DNA of 6,100 nt. It comes from an uncultured Chloroflexota bacterium. Lineage in GTDB: Bacteria; Chloroflexota; Anaerolineae; Aggregatilineales; Phototrophicaceae. Location of the stretch: positions 1 through 6,100 of the forward strand of contig CALMZT010000927.1 in the NCBI GenBank assembly GCA_937870805.1, written 5' to 3'. Below, piece by piece: positions 1-4,015 of this stretch; positions within the stretch are counted from its first letter, which is position 1; each line of letters opens with the position of its first letter. Both the position numbers and the translations under genes were made by a program. Below the pieces are notes generated by a model that ran no database searches, was not told where the DNA came from, and saw only the letters and a program-made list of their open reading frames with translations.

Positions 1-266
1 TGAATAAACAAGCGACCAATCAGGCGATGATCGTCAGAGTAAGACATGAAACTGAACTGCTAAATAAAGCACACGTCTTAGGCGTCGGCGTTGGGCGAGG
101 AAAGAAAAACGGTCAGTATAAAGATGAAGTCTGTATTGTCGTTGTCGTCGATAAAAAAGTTCCACTTTCGGAGCTTTCGCCTAATGACCGTCTGCCTACA
201 AAGTTAGATGGCGTATGCGTGGATGTCCAGGAGACGGGCACCCTCCACGCGCAAGAGGCAAAATAA
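1..266 (+). CDS. Stand-alone Nal1-type N-terminal domain protein, probably 5'-partial
   Basis: A short protein resembling the N-terminal domain that precedes the trypsin-like protease domain in bacterial Nal1-like putative serine proteases. Numbered from the first visible ATG (27), it shows ETELLNKAHVLGVGVG (residues 8-23), a hydrophobic strand VCIVVVVDKKVPLSEL (35-50), a DRLP turn (54-57) and DGVCVDV (61-67), the usual order in this domain. It ends at TAA 264-266 with no catalytic domain, and nothing protease-like follows in another frame. The frame is open upstream of ATG 27 to the window edge. Bases 1-2 are TG, so a preceding A, G or T would make a start codon and add MNKQATNQA or similar; ATG 27 has no clear SD. 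The true start is therefore probably one base outside the window. The molecular function is unknown; a binding or regulatory role would be inference. The response regulator follows 72 bases later on the same strand. Confidence 0.72.
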   Translation, partial: NKQATNQAMIVRVRHETELLNKAHVLGVGVGRGKKNGQYKDEVCIVVVVDKKVPLSELSPNDRLPTKLDGVCVDVQETGTLHAQEAK

Positions 267-338
267 ACCGCCTCATCACCGTAGCTCATAAACATCAGTT
301 GCGCAGCATCATAACGCTGCACATGGGGAGATCTTAAA

Positions 339-761
339 ATGTTAAAGAATTGGTTGCGTACACGGACTTCGGAACAGGCAGTCGTAAGCCATTGTGTACT
401 GATTGTAGGTGATGATGCGGATGTGCTCTCCTTGATCGGCGATACACTGCAACAGAAAAATTATCGCGTCCAGTCAAGCAATAATGTGGCTGAGACGCTG
501 CGGCTGCTGGACCTGATCGAGCCAGTGGTATTGATCTGTGATTTTACAAGACCAGAGGTCGAGGGCAAACAACTGCTCGAAGCGGCGCGCGTCCGTCTGG
601 GCAAATCAGGGATGCCTGCTGTACTCTTCCTGCGTGACAGCCAGGAGGATGAAGCATTTGCGAATGCGATGGGCGTCGAAGATCTGATGCTTAAACCATT
701 TGACTCGGCAACCCTCTTCCAACACGTCGACAAACTTGTTTTGTCACGCTGTCACGCTTAA
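339..761 (+). CDS. Receiver-only response regulator with altered active-site residues
   Basis: A 140-residue cytoplasmic protein with one CheY-like receiver domain (about residues 18-135) and no output domain. The phosphoacceptor is D68 in VVLICDFTRPEVEG, and the conserved lysine is K119 in LMLKPFD. The first strand reads VLIVGDDADVL, so the first of the two usual acidic metal-pocket residues is G24, while the second, D25, is kept. The position after strand 4, normally Thr or Ser, is R99 (AVLFLRDS). These changes would be expected to weaken or alter phosphorylation switching. The start is supported by GGGGAG at 325-330, eight bases before the ATG. The first 17 residues precede the domain and are basic at the very start. 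It may act as a phosphorelay intermediate or a protein-binding regulator. No kinase is adjacent, though a large histidine kinase lies 3.2 kb away in this window. Family assignment is secure; partner and target are unknown. Confidence 0.9.
   Translation: MLKNWLRTRTSEQAVVSHCVLIVGDDADVLSLIGDTLQQKNYRVQSSNNVAETLRLLDLIEPVVLICDFTRPEVEGKQLLEAARVRLGKSGMPAVLFLRDSQEDEAFANAMGVEDLMLKPFDSATLFQHVDKLVLSRCHA
742..757 (+). repeat. 8-base tandem direct repeat at the end of the response regulator gene
   Basis: TGTCACGC occurs twice in direct succession (742-749 and 750-757), and the stop codon follows at 759-761. One copy fewer would shift the frame and extend the protein by about 18 codons to a TGA at 812-814. 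It looks like a slippage-type duplication that sets the present C-terminus (SRCHA). Whether it varies between strains cannot be seen here. Confidence 0.6.
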
Positions 762-778
762 GTAGATTTTCATTTGTA

Positions 779-830
779 GCGCACTTGCGCCGGAGTCGCT
801 CACGGGCGACTTGAACATTTTGATCGTTTT
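779..830 (+). terminator. Possible weak terminator or hairpin pair after the response regulator
   Basis: Two small hairpins lie in the gap before glsB: GCGC/GCGC around ACTT (779-790), and AGTCGC/GCGACT around TCACGG (794-811), the second a perfect 6-bp GC-rich stem. The bases that follow are T-rich but broken (TGAACATTTTGATCGTTTT). It might end the response regulator transcript or form part of the glsB leader. The lack of a clean T tract keeps confidence low. Confidence 0.3.
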
Positions 831-857
831 GCATATGTTAACAAAGGAGAAATTGCA

Positions 858-1124
858 ATGGATCTAGTCGGGATTCTCATCTGGATCGTAGTCGGGGCAA
901 TCGCAGGATGGCTTGCCAGCATGGTGATGAAGACTAATCGGCAGCAAGGGCTGATGGAAGACATCATCGTCGGCATTATCGGCGGTTTCATCGGCGGCTT
1001 TATCCTAAACGCCCTGAATATCGGCGGTGGTGTATCAGGTCTCAACCTGGTTAGCATCTTGACCGCATTCATCGGCGCTGTGATTTTAATCGCCCTGCTG
1101 CGGATGATTCGCAGAACCGCATAA
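858..1124 (+). CDS. GlsB/YeaQ/YmgE family small stress membrane protein
   Basis: An 88-residue integral membrane protein of the family also called transglycosylase-associated protein. Three hydrophobic helices are visible: about 4-23 (GILIWIVVGAIAGWLAS), 36-53 (glycine-rich, DIIVGIIGGFIGGFIL) and 62-82 (LVSILTAFIGAVILIALL). A basic RMIRR tail ends the protein. The IAGWLAS motif after the first helix and the GGFIGG motif in the second are typical of the family, as is the length. In other bacteria members are induced by stress (GlsB of Enterococcus faecalis, for example), but no enzymatic activity is firmly established and the transglycosylase name is historical. The start is supported by AAAGGAGA at 843-850, seven bases upstream. 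A strong terminator 53 bases after the stop suggests that its transcript ends before the next gene. The family call is confident; the physiological role is inferred. Confidence 0.93.
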   Translation: MDLVGILIWIVVGAIAGWLASMVMKTNRQQGLMEDIIVGIIGGFIGGFILNALNIGGGVSGLNLVSILTAFIGAVILIALLRMIRRTA

Positions 1125-1149
1125 CGAACAGAAGCGTTCGAAATACGAG

Positions 1150-1169
1150 CAGGGATTAGTTAATTCCTG
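1150..1169. repeat. 20-base imperfect palindrome between glsB-like gene and its terminator
   Basis: CAGGGATT (1150-1157) pairs with AATTCCTG (1162-1169) across an AGTT loop, an 8-bp stem with one G-U pair. The symmetry continues weakly into the loop. No T tract follows, so by itself it is not an intrinsic terminator. It may stabilise the 3' end of the glsB-like mRNA or be an operator-like site; the sequence does not decide between these. Confidence 0.4.
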
Positions 1170-1176
1170 TATGATT

Positions 1177-1210
1177 GAGTCCTCAGAGTATTCTGGGGCT
1201 TCTTTCTTTT
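1177..1210 (+). terminator. Intrinsic terminator after the glsB-like gene
   Basis: GAGTCCTCAGA (1177-1187) pairs with TCTGGGGCTTC (1192-1202) around a GTAT loop. This gives 11 positions with one T/C mismatch and G-U pairs, and a core of CCTCAGA/TCTGGGG. It is followed directly by TTTCTTTT (1203-1210), the classic hairpin-plus-U-tract layout on the + strand. It lies inside the extra N-terminal codons that would be used if the next gene began at ATG 1171, which argues for the later start at 1237. Confidence 0.7.
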
Positions 1211-1236
1211 ATATAGCAATCGAAGAAGGTAATCCC

Positions 1237-2367
1237 ATGACTGGCTATCAGACTCTTCGTAGTACCCTCATTGTCGTCGCCGTGTTGGGGCTCATTTATT
1301 TATTTGCTTTAACGATTAACGTCTGGATCGTCCTGATGATCGCTATTCTGGCATCGTCGTCATTACGTCCGGCGATTATGCGGCTTCACAGAAATTACAA
1401 GCTTCCACTACCACTTGCTATCTTCATCGTGTATGGCACGATGGCTTTTATCACAATCGCGATGCTGGTCGCAGTGTTGCCACCCGTAGTGAACCAATTT
1501 GCCGCTTATCTCCAAAATGATGATCGGCTCGCGAACCGCATCATTGTCGCTCAGTCATGGGTAGAACGATTTTTTAGCCAAAACACAGGCTCGGAAGTTG
1601 AATTGGACATTGACCCGCAGGCGATCCGCGATTCTGTGCGTACCTTTGTGACGGACATTCGGACGAGTTTTCCAACCCTGATCTCTGATATCAGTAACTT
1701 CTTAGGTGATTTCATCCTAATTATCGTGATGGGTATCTATTGGATCACCTCAAGGGAAAGGGCTGAACAATTTTTGGTTGACTTTGTGCCTCTCAGCAGG
1801 CAAGGTCAGGCACGTGCCATCCTGGATGAAATTGAGTATGGGCTAGGCGCTTATGTGCGAGGCATTGTGCTGGTTTCTATCATTGTGGGGCTGTTATGTT
1901 TTACGGCGTTGACCCTGCTGCGTGCGCCGGGGGCAGCGACGATCAGTTTTATCTACGGATTGGCGACAGCTATTCCGATTATTGGCGGCCTAATTGGAGT
2001 GGTCGCTGGAACAGGGTTAGCACTTCTTTCTTCGCCTTCAGCCGCCGTCGAAGTGTTTGTGGTTACATTCCTCATTCAACAGATCGAGAACTACTTCCTG
2101 TCACCGCGTATCATGGCGAAGAGTTCTGCGTTTGATGAAATTCTCGTCATCGTGTTTATTGCGATGGGGTTTCGATTGAATGGTATTACGGGGGCGTTGA
2201 TTGCAATTCCTGTGGCAGGGACTGTGGCGATCATCATGAAGCATCTAGTTTTCGAGCCACGCAAAGCGCAAGTGACACCAGTTAGGGTTGAGGGCGGTAT
2301 CCTTTTGCAGTCACAAGATCTCAGTGAACCACAGCCACCGATTATCGTTAAGCCGCCCCCTCATTGA
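1237..2367 (+). CDS. AI-2E family transporter (PF01594-type membrane protein)
   Basis: A 376-residue polytopic inner-membrane protein. Hydrophobic helices lie near residues 10-26, 29-43 and 59-84. A soluble, partly amphipathic stretch (about 85-155) follows, then helices from 158-175 (FILIIVMGIYWITS), about 205-230, 234-275 and 295-335. Family signatures are AIPIIGGLIG (245-254, usually IPxxGxxIG) and ENYFLSPRIM (284-293), then a small-residue helix ending GALIAIPVAGTVAIIMK. The family includes the E. coli AI-2 exporter TqsA, but many members act as Na+/H+ antiporters or have no known substrate, so AI-2 export should not be assumed. The start at 1237 is preferred over ATG 1171 for two reasons: AGAAGG at 1224-1229 sits correctly before it, and a terminator occupies the upstream extension. 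The C-terminal tail (about 340-376) is hydrophilic and proline-rich (PQPPIIVKPPPH). A separate promoter was not recognised in the short upstream gap. The next gene is convergent. Confidence 0.93.
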   Translation: MTGYQTLRSTLIVVAVLGLIYLFALTINVWIVLMIAILASSSLRPAIMRLHRNYKLPLPLAIFIVYGTMAFITIAMLVAVLPPVVNQFAAYLQNDDRLANRIIVAQSWVERFFSQNTGSEVELDIDPQAIRDSVRTFVTDIRTSFPTLISDISNFLGDFILIIVMGIYWITSRERAEQFLVDFVPLSRQGQARAILDEIEYGLGAYVRGIVLVSIIVGLLCFTALTLLRAPGAATISFIYGLATAIPIIGGLIGVVAGTGLALLSSPSAAVEVFVVTFLIQQIENYFLSPRIMAKSSAFDEILVIVFIAMGFRLNGITGALIAIPVAGTVAIIMKHLVFEPRKAQVTPVRVEGGILLQSQDLSEPQPPIIVKPPPH

Positions 2368-2391
2368 GTGGCAAACCTGCGATGTGAGCAT

Positions 2392-2428
2392 CCTTCAAAG
2401 GACGCAGACCGTCTGCGTCCTTGCAAGG
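2392..2428. terminator. Bidirectional hairpin between converging genes
   Basis: AAGGACGCAGA (2398-2408) and TCTGCGTCCTT (2412-2422) form a perfect 11-bp stem around CCG. CCTT (2392-2395) and AAGG (2425-2428) could add an outer four-pair stem beyond a small internal loop. It lies between the stop of the AI-2E gene (2367) and the stop of the leftward YtxH gene (2447), as expected of a shared terminator. Neither strand has a real T tract after the stem, so it may be an RNA-stabilising or polymerase-blocking hairpin rather than a canonical intrinsic terminator. Confidence 0.6.
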
Positions 2429-2446
2429 AGAAACAAATATTGCTGT

Positions 2447-2731
2447 TTACGTGAGGTTCTTCAGGCGGTCTTCCACGTCTGAGCGCAGCCGATCAAATTC
2501 TTTACGCAGGGTATCCAGTGCTGATCCGGTTGAGTGGCGTCCACTATCGTAAACACCATCTACCTGCTTGCCGATGCTTTTGCGAACTTCTTCGCCGCTG
2601 CGAGGCGCAAACAGCAGCGCCAGAATGGCACCGATGCCGAGACCCATCACCAGCACTGCTACTGCCATCGCGGTACGCTGCTGCAAGGCACGTTCTTCTG
2701 CTTCACGGCTGTAGTACATACGGTCACTCAT
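2447..2731 (-). CDS. YtxH domain-containing protein
   Basis: A 94-residue protein with the YtxH layout. A charged N-terminus (residues 1-19, SREAEERALQQR) precedes one glycine-rich membrane segment (about 21-41, AVAVLVMGLGIGAILALLF), directly followed by the family signature FAPRSGEEVRKSI (41-53). A hydrophilic tail (about 64-94, LRKEFDRLRSDVEDRLKNL) with heptad-like spacing is likely helical or coiled coil. In B. subtilis ytxH lies in a stress-induced operon (sigma-B and sigma-H), but the biochemical role is unknown. The start is supported by AAGGAG (2744-2739 on the minus strand), seven bases before the ATG. It is the last gene of a leftward set after the CsbD gene, with 96 bases between them containing a strong hairpin. 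It is probably anchored in the cytoplasmic membrane with the tail in the cytoplasm; the orientation is inferred. Confidence 0.88.
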   Translation of the reverse strand: MSDRMYYSREAEERALQQRTAMAVAVLVMGLGIGAILALLFAPRSGEEVRKSIGKQVDGVYDSGRHSTGSALDTLRKEFDRLRSDVEDRLKNLT

Positions 2732-2764
2732 TTTTGTTCTCCTTATAGATTACTTATTGGCGCA

Positions 2765-2790
2765 AAGGTCGCCACAGATTGAGCGACCTT
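2765..2790 (-). terminator. Hairpin between csbD-like and ytxH-like genes (partial terminator or processing site)
   Basis: AAGGTCGC (2765-2772) and GCGACCTT (2783-2790) form a perfect 8-bp stem with a 10-base loop, 37 bases beyond the csbD stop. On the minus strand it is followed only by a short TTT (counting the stem end) and then GCGCC, so termination would be leaky at best. A role in stabilising the upstream csbD message relative to ytxH is plausible. The stem is seen directly; the role is inferred. Confidence 0.45.
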
Positions 2791-2827
2791 CGAAAATAGA
2801 TACGCAGAAGCGTTTATAAATGTTTCG

Positions 2828-3037
2828 CTAGACCTTAAGCTTATTCGCCCATTCGTCGATCTGGCGATTGGCTTCTTCTTTAGCAATCCCATAACGTTCC
2901 TGGATTTTGCCAGCGAGTTTATCGCGTTCGCCTGCAATCTGTTCCAGGTCGTCGTCCGTCAATTTACCCCACTGGGTACGAACTTCACCTCTAACTTGTT
3001 TCCACTTACCAGCCATTTGATCCCAAACACCGGACAT
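2828..3037 (-). CDS. CsbD family protein
   Basis: A 69-residue hydrophilic, highly charged, predicted helical cytoplasmic protein that matches the CsbD family over its whole length. It opens with MSGVWDQMAGKWKQVRGEV, the usual N-terminal pattern (an aromatic residue, then K-W/G-x-x-x-G). This is followed by WGKLTDDDLEQIAGERDKLAGKIQERYG and the amphipathic end EEANRQIDEWANKLK. CsbD is a sigma-B-dependent general stress protein in B. subtilis, and relatives such as E. coli YjbJ are abundant in stationary phase; the molecular function is not established. The start has the best SD of the window, AGGAGGT (3049-3043 on the minus strand), five bases before ATG, which suggests efficient translation. 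It starts 33 bases after the stop of the YdaT-like gene, so the two are probably co-transcribed. The length is typical and no defects are seen. Confidence 0.93.
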   Translation of the reverse strand: MSGVWDQMAGKWKQVRGEVRTQWGKLTDDDLEQIAGERDKLAGKIQERYGIAKEEANRQIDEWANKLKV

Positions 3038-3070
3038 GTGACACCTCCTATTGATGTGACTCTTTCAATT

Positions 3071-3463
3071 TCAACTGAGGACTGATGAGGCAGAAGCGCT
3101 TTGACTCTCAAATTCTTCATCTTCATCATGAATGACGACGGTTCGATTCTCGTCACGTGCCATCTGTATCGCCTTGTTTTGCGCCTGTGTTTTTGTGTTG
3201 AAGACGAAACTGGCTCGTTCTGCATTCGCTCGCCTCACCGCCCAGCCTTGAGGATGGGGAATAACGTGCAGGCGTTCGCCGCTTGTTTTTCGGTCAGCCG
3301 AGTTCTCCGCCCATTTCTTTGCCGCAGCAATCGCAATGGCAATTGCACGACCCTCCTGGTAATTTTCCTCTAGCAGCGCATTGGCAATCTCTACTGCCTT
3401 TTCTCGCACTTGAGCATCAAGGTTTTTCATGGATGGAGGATAACTGCCTGGTGTCCAAGGCAT
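3071..3463 (-). CDS. YdaT-like DUF2188 domain protein
   Basis: A 130-residue cytoplasmic protein of two parts. The N-terminal part (residues 1-55) reads MPWTPGSYPPSMKNL, then VREKAVEIANALLEENYQEGRAIAIAIAAAKKWAEN, closely resembling B. subtilis YdaT as I recall it. The DUF2188 part (about 64-112) contains LHVIPHPQGWAVRRANAERAS, then a helix (TQAQNKAIQMARDE) and the strand RTVVIHD. An acidic, serine-rich tail ends the protein. B. subtilis ydaT is a sigma-B-type stress gene of unknown biochemical function. The start at 3463 is chosen over an upstream in-frame ATG at 3493 because AAAGGAG (3476-3470 on the minus strand) lies six bases before it and the family motif begins with MPW. It is the first gene of the leftward set, with CsbD 33 bases downstream. 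The 552-base region before it should hold its promoter, but I cannot place one with confidence. Confidence 0.87.
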   Translation of the reverse strand: MPWTPGSYPPSMKNLDAQVREKAVEIANALLEENYQEGRAIAIAIAAAKKWAENSADRKTSGERLHVIPHPQGWAVRRANAERASFVFNTKTQAQNKAIQMARDENRTVVIHDEDEEFESQSASASSVLS

Positions 3464-3687
3464 GAGGCGCTCCTTTCGGTGGATAATGCACAATCAAGGC
3501 ACGAACCATATCTCAACAATAATCCAATAGATATTGAGTCTGGATGCACCGCCTGGCGTATTTGGAGATAGGTAAGGTGGCTTATTTTTGAAATAGTCGA
3601 GTAGCGATAGCTATAGATGAGCTTTATCACCCACTTGACCTATTTAAGTTCAGCCAACGGGAGCATAGAATAATGATCCCTGTCCTA

Positions 3688-3693
3688 TATAAT
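3688..3693 (+). promoter_or_regulatory. Candidate -10 element in the divergent intergenic region
   Basis: TATAAT matches the sigma-70 -10 consensus exactly within an AT-rich stretch. The -35 position at 17 bases (3665-3670, ATAGAA) is poor. On the minus strand the overlapping TATTAT (3694-3689) has a weak TTGGGT 18 bases upstream, so the site could serve either direction. If used rightward, the kinase mRNA would have a leader of about 315 bases. Evidence is motif only. Confidence 0.25.
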
Positions 3694-3783
3694 ATTGTTA
3701 AGAAATCCTACAACCCAATGGATGAGTTGTCTGAAACGGTGCCTGTAAGCTCCGAATTTGTTTTTATGCGATAATGAAGGAAG

Positions 3784-3811
3784 TGCCGCCGTTTACCATG
3801 CGGCAAGCATG
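3784..3811 (+). other. Two mutually exclusive hairpins upstream of the kinase gene
   Basis: TGCCGC (3784-3789) can pair with GCGGCA (3800-3805) around a 10-base loop. Alternatively CATGC (3797-3801) can pair with GCATG (3807-3811) around GGCAA. The two stems share bases 3800-3801, so they compete. Such switchable stems can occur in regulatory leaders, but the stems are short and this may be chance. Confidence 0.3.
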
Positions 3812-3931
3812 ACATGAAAACAATTCGTTGTGGCAGGCAATTCTTTTGTGAATGACAAACCCAAGACGCGCCTCTACTCCACAGCCTTATTGTGTGAGGG
3901 TTTTGCCAATCAGTGGATAGCAGGCGCTTTT

Positions 3932-3957
3932 AACATCGCTGTATGGAAAGCGACGTT
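3932..3957 (+). other. Imperfect hairpin about 60 bases before the kinase start
   Basis: AACATCGCT (3932-3940) pairs with AGCGACGTT (3949-3957) at eight of nine positions, with one A/C mismatch, around an eight-base loop. No T tract follows directly; a run of six Ts comes about 20 bases later. It could be an operator-like inverted repeat or a leader hairpin for the kinase mRNA; the function is unknown. Confidence 0.35.
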
Positions 3958-4015
3958 TCTCAGGATGCCAGGATGCTTTTTTCCGCATGTTCATTGATGT
4001 CGGGTTCCTTGTGAC

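Larger units (their letters stand above)
3464..4015. other. 552-base non-coding region between divergent genes
   Basis: No supportable gene lies here: the longest open frames lack SD sites and resemble no family I know. The region separates the leftward stress set from the rightward kinase, so it should carry both promoters. It holds an AT-rich segment with a perfect TATAAT (3688-3693), an extended -10-like TGCGATAAT (3767-3775), hairpins at 3784-3811 and 3932-3957, and a GGATGC direct repeat (3963-3968 and 3971-3976) followed by six Ts. No known riboswitch class was recognised. A small RNA or long structured leader is possible but unproven. Confidence 0.6.

Noticed and set aside
303..320. 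GCAGC/GCTGC inverted repeat before the response regulator
   Set aside because: Only five base pairs with an eight-base loop and no T tract; too weak to call a terminator or operator.
811..839. TTGAAC plus TATGTT with 17-base spacing, a possible promoter for the glsB-like gene
   Set aside because: Transcription would start about base 846, inside the SD site (843-850), leaving no usable leader. Each box matches consensus at only four of six positions.
1125..1140. CGAAC/GTTCG hairpin right after the glsB-like stop codon
   Set aside because: A five-pair stem followed by AAAT, without a T tract; the better terminator is at 1177-1210.
3427..3630. Leftward 67-codon frame overlapping the start of the YdaT-like gene
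   Set aside because: It lacks an SD and overlaps the well-supported YdaT-like N-terminus in another frame; the translation resembles no known protein.
3903..3931. TTGCCA as a -35 box for the kinase gene
   Set aside because: It matches consensus well, but no acceptable -10 lies 16-19 bases downstream (GCTTTT region).
3830..3997. A 55-codon GTG-initiated frame in the same frame as the kinase, ending TGA 3995-3997
   Set aside because: It has no SD, no recognisable motif and a composition unlike its neighbours. It is separated from the kinase by a stop and is not a plausible N-terminal domain.
3784..4015. Known riboswitch in the kinase leader
   Set aside because: The stems and conserved loops do not match any riboswitch class I can recognise, including the c-di-GMP type, so only unassigned hairpins are reported.
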